Assembly (NCBI GenBank): GCA_006969905.1
Contig: CP030887.1
Location: forward strand, 868,001-932,000
DNA from: Balneolaceae bacterium
Lineage (GTDB): Bacteria > Bacteroidota > Rhodothermia > Balneolales > Balneolaceae
Direction: 5' to 3'
Length of the DNA stretch: 64,000 nucleotides
This document shows positions 54,730 through 64,000 of this stretch, piece after piece. A program made the translations under genes and the position numbers. A model generated the notes under the pieces. The model saw nothing but the letters and a program-made list of their open reading frames with translations, was not told the DNA's origin and ran no database searches. Positions within the stretch are counted from its first letter, which is position 1. Every line of letters starts with the position of its first letter.

Positions 54730-54756
54730 AATTGTGTTTCCTGTTAGAAAGTACGC

Positions 54757-54792
54757 AAAAAAAAAGGTTACACAATCAACTTGCGTAACCTT
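54757..54792 (-). terminator. Intrinsic terminator of the rpmB-rpmG-DUF4295 operon
   Basis: On the minus strand AAGGTTAC, a 13-nt loop and GTAACCTT are followed by eight or more T. It lies 22 nt beyond the DUF4295 stop and before the yqeY start. Confidence 0.85.
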
Positions 54793-54813
54793 AAAATTCG
54801 TTTTAAAACGTAA

Positions 54814-54984
54814 TTACGCCTTATTCTTCTGAATAAAATCTTTAACGTTTTCCTGGTCAATCATCGCCTCACGGTAAGAATATTTACCGTTTTCATTTTT
54901 AGTAGAGATGATAACTTTAGCCATCCGTCTTTGTGATGCTTTGGCCGCTAATGCGTCTGAACCGAATACTTGTTTCTTAGCCAT
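54814..54984 (-). CDS. DUF4295 family small basic protein
   Basis: The protein has 56 residues and is basic: MAKKQVFGSDALAAKASQRR at the start and the terminal DQENVKDFIQKNKA. It matches the short DUF4295 proteins encoded directly after rpmG in Bacteroidota, presumed ribosome-associated. It starts 8 nt after the rpmG stop and is followed by a strong terminator. Confidence 0.88.
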   Translation of the reverse strand: MAKKQVFGSDALAAKASQRRMAKVIISTKNENGKYSYREAMIDQENVKDFIQKNKA

Positions 54985-54992
54985 ATCTCAAC

Positions 54993-55157
54993 TTATTTAA
55001 TTTCTTTATGAACGGTGTGTTTACGTAAAACAGGATTATATTTTTTTAGCTCTAAACGATCTGTTTGTGTACGCCTGTTTTTGGTTGTCACATAACGTGA
55101 AGAACCCGGTTTTTCTGTACACTCTAAAATCACCTGAACTCTGTTGCCTTTTGCCAT
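54993..55157 (-). CDS. rpmG: 50S ribosomal protein L33
   Basis: The protein has 54 residues. [40 protein letters not shown] and [14 protein letters not shown] are typical L33. Only one Cys remains (C13), so this is the zinc-free form. It lies 4 nt after rpmB. Confidence 0.96.
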   Translation of the reverse strand: MAKGNRVQVILECTEKPGSSRYVTTKNRRTQTDRLELKKYNPVLRKHTVHKEIK

Positions 55158-55161
55158 TAGT

Positions 55162-55407
55162 CTATACCTCTTTTAACAGGGTTCCTTTCCGACGCGCATC
55201 TTTTAAAACCTCAGTGATTCCTTTCTTATTGATAGTTCTGAGTGTTTTTGCAGATACCTTAAGTGTAACCCACTTATCTTCTTCAGGAATATAGAAGCGC
55301 CTTTTTTGTAAGTTTAAATGAAAGCGATGCTTCGTCTTATTATTTGACTTAGATGAACGGTATCCGTTCATTGCTTTCTTTCCGGTAATATCGTCTCTTC
55401 GCGACAT
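55162..55407 (-). CDS. rpmB: 50S ribosomal protein L28
   Basis: The protein has 81 residues from ATG 55407 ([20 protein letters not shown]). A longer open frame to 55515 is rejected because L28 starts here and the extension covers the promoter region. [20 protein letters not shown] and [14 protein letters not shown] are the family core. It is the first gene of the rpmB-rpmG-DUF4295 operon, divergent from gyrB. Confidence 0.96.
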   Translation of the reverse strand: MSRRDDITGKKAMNGYRSSKSNNKTKHRFHLNLQKRRFYIPEEDKWVTLKVSAKTLRTINKKGITEVLKDARRKGTLLKEV

Positions 55408-55507
55408 TGCTTTATCGATTATTTCGTTTTCAAAATAGACGCCAAAGATAGAGCTATTCTTTCCAAACTTCAATGTTTTGGACTCCAAAAAAACCTGAAA
55501 AAGCAAA

Positions 55508-55536
55508 TTATTCACAATTTCCCATGTTTATCCACA
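55508..55536 (+). other. Two DnaA-box matches upstream of gyrB
   Basis: TTATTCACA (55508-55516) and TTATCCACA (55528-55536) both fit the DnaA consensus TTATNCACA in the same orientation, 20 bp apart. They lie in the 280-bp divergent gap between rpmB and gyrB, followed by an A/T-rich stretch. They could be part of an origin or a DnaA-controlled promoter. Confidence 0.55.
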
Positions 55537-55616
55537 TCGCCCACACCCTTGAAATCCCCTAAATTTAAACCCAGAATTTTTATCTGTGCTTTTTTCGATA
55601 AATACCCTGCCTTTTT

Positions 55617-55646
55617 TTGATTTTGCTTGTTTAAGCCCTATTTTCG
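55617..55646 (+). promoter_or_regulatory. Putative gyrB promoter
   Basis: TTG (55617-55619), 19 nt, then TATTTTCG (55639-55646) fits the Bacteroidota pattern TTG-N19-TAnnTTTG with one mismatch. It lies 41 nt before the gyrB ATG. Confidence 0.5.
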
Positions 55647-55654
55647 TGCATTAA

Positions 55655-57625
<1,971 letters not shown>

Positions 57626-57657
57626 TTACTATTTCACAGGATTTTTACTGATTTATT

Positions 57658-60114
57658 ATGGCTGAAAAAATTATTCCAATTACCATTGAAGATGAAATGG
57701 AGTCTTCCTACATCGATTACTCGATGTCGGTTATTGTATCACGTGCACTTCCGGATGTTAGAGACGGGTTAAAACCCGTACACCGGAGGGCTCTATATGG
57801 AATGAGCGAGCTGGGAATGCTTCATAATCGTGGATACAAGAAAAGTGCGCGTATTGTTGGGGAAGTTCTGGGTAAGTACCACCCACATGGCGACTCTGCT
57901 GTTTATGATACTATTGTAAGAATGGTTCAGGACTTTTCATTGAGGTATCCGTTGGTAGACGGGCAAGGTAACTTTGGTTCTATAGATGGTGACTCCGCTG
58001 CGGCAATGCGATACACCGAGGTAAGAATGGATCGTATTGCAGAGGAACTGCTTACAGATATCAACAAAGAAACGGTTGATTACCAACCTAACTTTGACGA
58101 CACACTTCAGGAACCTACCGTTATGCCGGGAAGCCTGCCTAACCTTTTGGTTAACGGGTCTTCAGGTATTGCAGTGGGTATGGCCACCAATATGGCGCCC
58201 CATAATATTTCTGAGGTAATTGATGGTATTACTGCCTATATCGATAATACAGAGATTGAAGTCAAAGAACTAATGCAACATATCACTGCCCCTGACTTTC
58301 CAACCGGGGGTATTATTTATGGATATGAAGGTGTAAAAGAAGCGTATGAAACTGGCCGGGGTAAAATTACACTACGAGCCCGTGCAAGTACTGAGGAACT
58401 ACGAGGCGGCCGCGAGCAGATTGTTATTACTGAGATACCGTATCAGGTTAATAAGAGTACGCTTATACAAAAGATTGCTGAGCTTGTTAACCATGAGAAA
58501 ATCACTGAAATCGCAGAAGTTAGAGATGAATCTGACCGCGAAGGTATCCGGGTTGTAATTATTCTTAAGCGGTCTGCAAATGCGGGAGTAGTTCTAAACC
58601 AGCTCTTCAAGTATACACAAATGCAGACAACTTTTGGTGTGATTAACCTTGCTCTTGTTAAGGGTCGCCCAAAAATTATGGGGCTTAAGGAATTAATTCA
58701 CCATTATGTTGAGCATAGAATCGATGTGGTTATCCGGCGTACTATTTATGACCTGGATCAAGCAGAAGCGCGGGCTCATATATTAGAAGGCCTAAAAATT
58801 GCACTTGATAATCTGGATGAAGTAATTGCAACAATCAGGGCATCTAAAAATCCATCTATAGCCGGACTAGAACTCCGTAAGAAGTTTGCACTCACGGATA
58901 TTCAGGCTAAGGCCATCCTGGAAATGCGCCTGCAAAAACTTACCGGATTAGAGCGCGACAAAATTGATACTGAATATTCTGAAATCGTTGACAAGATTGC
59001 CAACTTCAGGAAAATTCTTTCTGACAGGGCTATACAAAACGAAATTATCAAAGAAGAACTGGCTGACATTAAAGCCCGTTACGGTGATGAGCGCAGAACA
59101 CAAATAGTTTACTCTGCTGATGACTTCAGTATCGAAGACATGATTGCCGATGAAGATGTGGTAGTCACCATTTCCAACAAGGGCTTCATTAAACGAATGC
59201 CGGTCAGTGGTTACAGGCGGCAGCGGCGTGGCGGTAAAGGAATGAAAGGAACCACGACCAGGGATGAAGAATATGTAGAGCATTTATTTGTTGCCACGAA
59301 TCACAACTATATTCTGTTCTTCACAGAACGCGGACAATGTTATTGGTTGAAGGTGTATGAAATACCGGAAGGGGGTCGGCTAGCACGAGGCCGAGCCATT
59401 GTTAATCTCATAGAGATTGATAAAGAAGATTCCATCAAAGCCTTTGTTCCGGTAAAAACTTTGGATGACGAAGAATATGTAAAGAGCCATTCAATCATTA
59501 TGGCTACCCAGGAGGGGCAAATCAAAAAGACTTCGCTTGAATCCTATAGCCGCCCACGAAGAGATGGTATTATTGCTATCAATATTAGAGAAGGCGACTC
59601 ATTATTGTCTGCAAAGCTGACTGATGGAGATAGTAATATCATTCTTGCTAACCGTAATGGTCGCGCTATTCGCTTCCACGAAAGAGATGTGCGGGAAATG
59701 GGACGAAATACTTCCGGTGTTCGCGGCATGACGCTAGGCAAAGGTGATGAAATTGTGGATATGGTTGTTATCAGAAATACACACGAAGCAACTGTACTTG
59801 CTATTTCTGAAAACGGCTATGGAAAGAGGTCGCTGGTAGATGATTACCGAGAGCAGTCTCGTGGGGGTAAAGGTGTAATTACGCTAAAGATAACTCCGAA
59901 AACCGGTGCACTCATTGCTTTGAAAGAAGTTACAGACAGCGATGACCTGATGATCATTACTGAACGAGGAAAAGTAATTCGTATGAGCTGCGGTGGAATT
60001 CGCACTATGGGTCGCAATACCCAGGGCGTTAGAATAATGCGCCTTGATAATGATGGTGCTATTGCTGCTGTTACAAGAGTTGTAAATGAAGACGATGAAG
60101 ATGACGAAGTATAA
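57658..60114 (+). CDS. gyrA: DNA gyrase subunit A
   Basis: The protein has 818 residues. The catalytic tyrosine is Y119 in [12 protein letters not shown]. The quinolone region [13 protein letters not shown] keeps the sensitive-type S80 and D84 (E. coli S83/D87 positions). The C-terminal six-bladed pinwheel carries the GyrA-box-like [11 protein letters not shown] motif (about 520) and repeats such as [17 protein letters not shown] strongly acidic tail (EDDEDDEV) closes it. It lies 32 nt downstream of gyrB, so gyrBA is an operon ended by the hairpin at 60148. Confidence 0.98.
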   Translation: MAEKIIPITIEDEMESSYIDYSMSVIVSRALPDVRDGLKPVHRRALYGMSELGMLHNRGYKKSARIVGEVLGKYHPHGDSAVYDTIVRMVQDFSLRYPLVDGQGNFGSIDGDSAAAMRYTEVRMDRIAEELLTDINKETVDYQPNFDDTLQEPTVMPGSLPNLLVNGSSGIAVGMATNMAPHNISEVIDGITAYIDNTEIEVKELMQHITAPDFPTGGIIYGYEGVKEAYETGRGKITLRARASTEELRGGREQIVITEIPYQVNKSTLIQKIAELVNHEKITEIAEVRDESDREGIRVVIILKRSANAGVVLNQLFKYTQMQTTFGVINLALVKGRPKIMGLKELIHHYVEHRIDVVIRRTIYDLDQAEARAHILEGLKIALDNLDEVIATIRASKNPSIAGLELRKKFALTDIQAKAILEMRLQKLTGLERDKIDTEYSEIVDKIANFRKILSDRAIQNEIIKEELADIKARYGDERRTQIVYSADDFSIEDMIADEDVVVTISNKGFIKRMPVSGYRRQRRGGKGMKGTTTRDEEYVEHLFVATNHNYILFFTERGQCYWLKVYEIPEGGRLARGRAIVNLIEIDKEDSIKAFVPVKTLDDEEYVKSHSIIMATQEGQIKKTSLESYSRPRRDGIIAINIREGDSLLSAKLTDGDSNIILANRNGRAIRFHERDVREMGRNTSGVRGMTLGKGDEIVDMVVIRNTHEATVLAISENGYGKRSLVDDYREQSRGGKGVITLKITPKTGALIALKEVTDSDDLMIITERGKVIRMSCGGIRTMGRNTQGVRIMRLDNDGAIAAVTRVVNEDDEDDEV

Positions 60115-60147
60115 TTAGCTCGTTTAAGTCTTATCTGATAAAAATTT

Positions 60148-60170
60148 AAGCCCACTTTTGTGGGCTTTTT
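60148..60170 (+). terminator. Intrinsic terminator after gyrA
   Basis: AAGCCCAC-TTTT-GTGGGCTT followed by TTTTT, 33 nt past the gyrA stop. Its A-rich left side means it may also stop transcription of the convergent WYL gene. Confidence 0.9.
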
Positions 60171-60176
60171 ATTACC

Positions 60177-61115
60177 TCAACTTTCTAACATCTTTTTAAG
60201 AAGTTCATTTCTTCTTTCTATCAAATCATGTGGAGATAAAATTTTTATAGAAGAACCAAACTGTAACAGCCATTGATTTATAAATCCAAGATTATCAAAA
60301 AGAAATGACGCCTTAATTTTTTTAGATTTTATTTCTTTTTTACTAATTATTTTAGCCGGCAAATTGGCCTCAAATCGCTCAAAATCGCCTTCATCGACCA
60401 GTACCTCCACTTTTTGTGAAGATTCATTAAATCTAAAAATTAACCCCTCTATTGTTATTTTCTCATTTTTAGAAAATTTTTCATCGAGAATTTTAACTGC
60501 ATCCATTTTGTCAAGTATAAAATTTCTTATTTCTCCCCTTAGATGAGAAAACCCAATTACGTTCCAATGGTCTTCATAAAAAACTAAAATATAGGGGTCT
60601 ATTTTTCGAATCTTTTTCTCCCCACTTGCAGAAGAATACTTGAATTCGATTCTTCTTTTTTGGGAAACAGAACTGCTGATTAAGTACCAGTTCCCACCCT
60701 TCTTCTTTTCGGAACCAAACTTTCCATATGGGTCAACAATTGTGTTCTCTTGAAGTGAAGACATGAATTCTTTAAGCTCTCCCGGAAGAACATTTTGTAT
60801 CTTTACCTCAACTCCCTTTGCATCATCTACCATTTGTTTGTCTACCTGGGATTTAACAAAATTGAGCCCCACTATTATCGTCGCAAGCTCCTGAGTGCTA
60901 AACATTAACGGCGGTATCTTATAGCCCGGTATTACTCCATAACCACTATATTTATCCCAAGTAATCGGCACATTTATCTTTTGTAAAGCATTGAAATCTC
61001 TAAATATAGTTCTCCTGCTAACCCCGAAGTGTTCCGCTAATTCATCTACTGTTTTCCGCTTCCCGCCCTGCTGAATTAAGAGCATGAGCATCAATCTTCT
61101 TTCTGAACTATTCAT
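60177..61115 (-). CDS. WYL-domain transcriptional regulator (HTH_11-WYL)
   Basis: The protein has 312 residues from ATG 61115 (MNSSERRLMLMLLIQQGGKR), preferred over an in-frame start at 61160 that lies deep in rsmG. The N-terminal winged helix (HTH_11) has VDELAEHFGVSRRTIFRDFN and WDKYSGYGVIPGYKIPPLMF. The central WYL domain (about 140-210) has RRIEFKYSSASGEKKIRKID and YEDHWNVIGFSHLRGEIRNF, and a WCX-like C-terminal region follows. Such regulators sense nucleic acid or nucleotide ligands and often control defence or DNA-damage genes. It overlaps the rsmG end by 8 nt. Confidence 0.9.
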   Translation of the reverse strand: MNSSERRLMLMLLIQQGGKRKTVDELAEHFGVSRRTIFRDFNALQKINVPITWDKYSGYGVIPGYKIPPLMFSTQELATIIVGLNFVKSQVDKQMVDDAKGVEVKIQNVLPGELKEFMSSLQENTIVDPYGKFGSEKKKGGNWYLISSSVSQKRRIEFKYSSASGEKKIRKIDPYILVFYEDHWNVIGFSHLRGEIRNFILDKMDAVKILDEKFSKNEKITIEGLIFRFNESSQKVEVLVDEGDFERFEANLPAKIISKKEIKSKKIKASFLFDNLGFINQWLLQFGSSIKILSPHDLIERRNELLKKMLES

Positions 61116-61767
61116 ACAACCTCTCAACTTGAACAACTGCTTTTCCTTTATAAAAATCACTCATAAAGGGGGCATCAAGTTTTATGATCTCTGCTTTTAA
61201 TGGAGCCTCTATTTCATTTAACTCCTTTACTGTCTCACCAGCCCCTTTTAAAAAAACTATTGCCCCCCATTTTTTTGGCTTTAGCATTGTATATAACTCG
61301 TTAACCTTAAAGGCGTGTTTGGAAATCACACACGTTTCCTGGGAAAGTGATTGAGTCTCGATTGAGCCCATAAGAATGCCCACTCTTTCTTTTAGATCCA
61401 GCTTATTAATTATATCATTTGCAGCATACATTTTTTTTGAAACAATATCATTCAGGTTCACTACGGAGTTTTCTTTTATAACAGCCAGGGGGATCCCTGG
61501 CAATCCCCCACCTGAACCCGCATCTAAAAAACTGGTTGAGTCCTGTACTGCCCTTGCCAATGATATACAGACAGAATGCCGGATATGATTTAATATAGTT
61601 TCACGTGAAACGCCCCTGCTAATAAGGTTTATTCTATCATTCCACCATAACAGCAAGTCTGCATATGTGAATAAAATCTGTTCTTTTGATTTAACAGTGC
61701 TGAGAATATCTGTCCACTCCGGCTCCGAGATATCTCTGGTTGCTATATTGTGTTTCACGTGAAACAC
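61108..61767 (-). CDS. rsmG: 16S rRNA (guanine527-N7)-methyltransferase RsmG (GidB)
   Basis: The protein has 219 residues. The start codon is GTG (61765-61767), and the first codons spelling MFHVKH lie within a parS palindrome. The SAM-binding motif is FLDAGSGGGLPGIPLA. NDRINLISRG and the C-terminal FLKGAGETVKELNE are family features. It methylates G527 of 16S rRNA, and its loss gives low-level streptomycin resistance. It starts 2 nt after the mnmG stop (mnmG-rsmG operon), and a second parS core lies at 61598-61611. Confidence 0.95.
   Translation of the reverse strand: MFHVKHNIATRDISEPEWTDILSTVKSKEQILFTYADLLLWWNDRINLISRGVSRETILNHIRHSVCISLARAVQDSTSFLDAGSGGGLPGIPLAVIKENSVVNLNDIVSKKMYAANDIINKLDLKERVGILMGSIETQSLSQETCVISKHAFKVNELYTMLKPKKWGAIVFLKGAGETVKELNEIEAPLKAEIIKLDAPFMSDFYKGKAVVQVERLYE
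61598..61611. other. parS centromere site, 14-bp core
   Basis: GTTTCACGTGAAAC matches the ParB/Noc-type parS core perfectly; the two outermost bases (61597 and 61612) differ from the 16-bp consensus. It lies within the rsmG coding frame. Confidence 0.75.
61751..61766. other. parS centromere site, perfect 16-mer
   Basis: TGTTTCACGTGAAACA is identical to the bacterial parS consensus bound by ParB. It overlaps the rsmG start codon and encodes its N-terminus. Placed 140 bp from the second site and next to mnmG-rsmG, it is typical of an origin-proximal centromere. Confidence 0.9.
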
Positions 61768-61769
61768 AA

Positions 61770-63653
61770 TTATGCTTTAAGGTAAACCATCAGCACGGCA
61801 ATGTCGCTGGCAGATACTCCGCTAATCCTGCTTGCCTGACCAATAGTTTCCGGGCGTATCTTCGACATTTTTGCGTAACCCTCGGATGAAAGACTTTTTA
61901 TCTTCGAGTAGTCTAGGCTTTCAGGAATAGGTGAATTCTCTTTTTTACTTAACTCCTCTACCATTTCGTATTCCTTTTGAATATAGCCCTCATACTTGAT
62001 TTGAATTTCCGTCTGTTCCAAAGAGTATTTCTCCTCCGATATTCCAAAAATGGTTTTTCTAAGCCCTTCATCCGCACTTATAAGATCGTTGAGATTAACC
62101 TGCGGCCTTGTTAAAACTGTTTTTGCCTTTACGGGTTGATTAAGTCCCGTAGTTCCTTTTTCGTTTAGCATTTCATTCATCTTCTCCGGCCTTACAGTAT
62201 AGGAGCTCAACAGATCAATAATTTCACCAACAGCCTTTCTTTTTACTGTTACCTTATCAAGCCTTTCTTTAGAAGCAAGCCCTATTTTGTAGCCAATTTC
62301 TGTAAGCCTTAAATCCGCATTATCTTGTCTTAGCAAGATTCTGTGCTCTGCCCTTGAAGTAAACATCCTATAGGGCTCTTCAGTGCCCTTATTGATTAAA
62401 TCATCAATTAAAACACCAATGTAAGCCTCAGATCTTTTAAGAATCAGCGGTTCATTTTCCTCTGCTTTTCTGGCGGCATTAATACCAGCCATTAAGCCCT
62501 GACATGCCGCCTCTTCATAACCGGTTGTTCCATTTATTTGTCCCGCAAAGAAAAGCCCTTCCACCAATTTTGTTTCTAATGATCGTTTTAGCTGGTGTGG
62601 TGGGAAGTAGTCATACTCTATGGCATATCCCGGGCGAAGCATCACCACTTCCTCAAAGCCAGGTATTGTTTGTAGTGCTTTGTGCTGAACGTCTTCCGGC
62701 AAAGAAGTAGAAAAACCATTTAAATACATTTCATAGGTATTCCAACCTTCGGGCTCTAAAAACAATTGGTGCCGGTCCCGCTCCGCAAAACGATTAATCT
62801 TGTCCTCAATACTGGGACAATACCTTGGTCCAATGGATTTTATTCTACCATTAAACATAGGGCTTCGATCAAAACCTGTTTTTAATACCTCATGAACATG
62901 TTCATTTGTATAGCCAATCCAACATGTTAATTGGTCTTTTTTGGGTATCAGGGATTCACTTAAAAATGAAAATGGGCTTGGCTCATCATCACCCTCCTGG
63001 ATTTCCAATTTTGAATAATCTATACTTCTTCCATCAACACGAGGTGGGGTTCCTGTTTTCAATCGCCCTACTTCGAAGCCATTATTTTCCAAAGCAGCAG
63101 AAATTCCCACCGATGCCCTCTCTCCAGACCGCCCCCCTCCATAGTTCGCATCCCCAATATGTATCAGTCCGTTCAAAAAAGTTCCGCTTGTAAGCACAAC
63201 TGAACTTGAATAAAAAATCTGCCCTGTCTGTGTTACAACCCCCTCTACACTTCCTTTCTCTATTAGCAAATCTACTACGTTATCTTGTCTAAAGTAAAGA
63301 TTATCAATGTCTTCCAGGCTTTCTCTCATCATTTGGGCGTAAAGCATTCTGTCGCTCTGGCAGCGGGGACTCCACATTGCAGGCCCCTTACTTCGATTCA
63401 ACATCTTAAATTGTACAGCTGACTTATCACTTACAATCCCCGACAACCCTCCCAAAGCGTCTATTTCCCTAACAAGCTGACCCTTAGCAATACCGCCCAT
63501 TGCAGGATTACAGGACATCTTTGCAATGGCCTCCAGGTTCATTGTGATCAGCAAGGTTTTTGCACCTAACTTTGCCGCAGCGCCTGCAGCCTCACTACCC
63601 GCGTGCCCTGCCCCAACAACAATCACATCATATTTTGGATAAATTGAAGACAT
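61770..63653 (-). CDS. mnmG: tRNA uridine-5-carboxymethylaminomethyl modification enzyme MnmG (GidA)
   Basis: The protein has 627 residues. The FAD-binding motif is [81 protein letters not shown] and [23 protein letters not shown] are diagnostic, and the C-terminal helical region ends in [14 protein letters not shown]. With MnmE it modifies wobble U34 of tRNAs. It lies in an operon with rsmG, downstream of tRNA-Asp. Confidence 0.98.
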   Translation of the reverse strand: MSSIYPKYDVIVVGAGHAGSEAAGAAAKLGAKTLLITMNLEAIAKMSCNPAMGGIAKGQLVREIDALGGLSGIVSDKSAVQFKMLNRSKGPAMWSPRCQSDRMLYAQMMRESLEDIDNLYFRQDNVVDLLIEKGSVEGVVTQTGQIFYSSSVVLTSGTFLNGLIHIGDANYGGGRSGERASVGISAALENNGFEVGRLKTGTPPRVDGRSIDYSKLEIQEGDDEPSPFSFLSESLIPKKDQLTCWIGYTNEHVHEVLKTGFDRSPMFNGRIKSIGPRYCPSIEDKINRFAERDRHQLFLEPEGWNTYEMYLNGFSTSLPEDVQHKALQTIPGFEEVVMLRPGYAIEYDYFPPHQLKRSLETKLVEGLFFAGQINGTTGYEEAACQGLMAGINAARKAEENEPLILKRSEAYIGVLIDDLINKGTEEPYRMFTSRAEHRILLRQDNADLRLTEIGYKIGLASKERLDKVTVKRKAVGEIIDLLSSYTVRPEKMNEMLNEKGTTGLNQPVKAKTVLTRPQVNLNDLISADEGLRKTIFGISEEKYSLEQTEIQIKYEGYIQKEYEMVEELSKKENSPIPESLDYSKIKSLSSEGYAKMSKIRPETIGQASRISGVSASDIAVLMVYLKA

Positions 63654-63690
63654 GCTTACAAATTAATCTAATAGTGGGTTAAAATGAAAA

Positions 63691-63718
63691 AAGCTCCAAA
63701 CCAAATGATTCAGAGCTT
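63691..63718 (-). terminator. Intrinsic terminator of tRNA-Asp
   Basis: On the minus strand AAGCTC, a 16-nt loop and GAGCTT are followed by TTTTTC, just past the tRNA 3' end and 38 nt before the mnmG start. Confidence 0.75.
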
Positions 63719-63721
63719 TTG

Positions 63722-63795
63722 CGATCCGGAAGGGACTCGAACCCTCGACCTCCTGCGTGACAGGCAGGCGTTCTAACCAACTGAACTACCGGACC
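63722..63795 (-). tRNA. tRNA-Asp (anticodon GTC)
   Basis: A 74-nt cloverleaf is readable on the minus strand. The acceptor is GGTCCGG/CCGGATC with one G-U pair and discriminator G. The D-arm is GTTC...GAAC with an AGTTGGTTA loop. The anticodon arm is CCTGC-CTGTCAC-GCAGG with anticodon GTC, and the T-arm is GAGGG-TTCGAGT-CCCTT. The discriminator G and GTC anticodon are both Asp identity elements. CCA is not encoded. Confidence 0.97.
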
Positions 63796-63859
63796 TTTGA
63801 AAGGGTAGCAAATATACGATTCATATTTGCTGATAGTCAACATCAAATTCAAATAAAGT

Positions 63860-63887
63860 GAGGATCACAAACTCAATTGTGACCCTC
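63860..63887 (-). terminator. Probable terminator of the right-edge gene
   Basis: On the minus strand GAGGG-TCACAA, a 6-nt loop and TTGTGA-CCTC (one mismatch) are followed by a T-rich stretch (ACTTTATTT). It lies 33 nt past the stop at 63920. Confidence 0.55.
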
Positions 63888-63919
63888 TTATCGGGATGGC
63901 GATTGGATATGATTTCGTA

Positions 63920-64000
63920 TTACTTAAGTGCTGCTTTCAGCGCCTCTGAAATTTCTTTGCTTTCAGGCTTTACATTGCTTCTAAATCGCCTGATAAGAGT
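63920..64000 (-). CDS. C-terminal end of an unidentified gene (5' end outside window)
   Basis: The open frame enters from the right edge and ends at TAA 63920-63922. Only 26 residues are visible: TLIRRFRSNVKPESKEISEA and LKAALK. The tail is basic and amphipathic; I cannot assign a family. Its hairpin terminator at 63860-63887 and the upstream position relative to tRNA-Asp suggest a separate transcription unit. Confidence 0.6.
   Translation of the reverse strand, partial: TLIRRFRSNVKPESKEISEALKAALK

Noticed and set aside
55408-55515. A 36-residue N-terminal extension of L28
   Set aside because: Ribosomal protein L28 starts at [11 protein letters not shown]; the extension covers promoter and DnaA-box sequence.

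Overview
The window looks like an origin-proximal chromosomal segment from a Balneolales-type member of the Bacteroidota/Rhodothermota group. Supporting signs are three secreted proteins with C-terminal type IX secretion (T9SS) sorting domains of the [14 protein letters not shown] kind, a DUF5916 outer-membrane protein, LytS/LytTR regulators, the rpmB-rpmG-DUF4295 trio, and promoter matches to the Bacteroidota consensus TTG-N19-TAnnTTTG. The genus cannot be named from this sequence alone.

Layout, left to right. 0-2.3 kb: the end of an OmpA-like protein, a membrane-anchored thioredoxin and a VOC protein. 2.3-10.1 kb: a MITE-like repeat, two tandem T9SS secreted proteins, and a NarL-type two-component system whose kinase has a very large sensor. 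10.2-17 kb: a quinone oxidoreductase, then a compact defence cassette. The cassette has vsr and a C5-cytosine methyltransferase on the plus strand. Tail-to-tail with them is a four-gene A+T-rich operon encoding a GHKL (MORC/MutL-like) ATPase and three unrecognised proteins. 17-24 kb: a small cytochrome c, a DUF1643 protein and a complete histidine-utilisation operon hutH-hutU-hutI-hutG. 24-31 kb: a VOC protein, a probably truncated gene flanked by an 18-bp direct repeat, a TPR protein, a polyphosphate-glucokinase-like ROK kinase and secA. 31-36 kb: rpmH-rnpA-yidC, an orphan HsdR-N nuclease domain and pepP. 36-47.7 kb: a MazF/RHH toxin-antitoxin pair, a lipoprotein aspartyl protease, a membrane LytTR regulator, a metallo-beta-lactamase-fold hydrolase, an intradiol-dioxygenase-like secreted protein, a DUF5916 protein, a LytS-LytTR pair and a secreted metzincin protease. 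47.7-55.4 kb: tyrA, uvrB, the cluster yqeY-cvpA-tyrS-xth-marR, and rpmB-rpmG-DUF4295. 55.4-64 kb: gyrB, gyrA, a WYL regulator, rsmG, mnmG, tRNA-Asp and the end of an unidentified gene.

How parts work together. Hut converts histidine to glutamate in four steps. RnpA, L34 and YidC link RNase P, the ribosome and membrane-protein insertion, and SecA drives export of the secreted proteins. Origin-type landmarks cluster at the right end: a perfect parS palindrome (61751-61766) built into the rsmG start, a second 14-bp parS core in rsmG, and two DnaA-box matches (55508-55536) before gyrB. They suggest the replication origin/centromere region lies in or near this window. The best candidate for an undescribed system is the 11.25-16.88 kb methyltransferase/Vsr/GHKL cassette, because it has no recognisable dedicated restriction nuclease.
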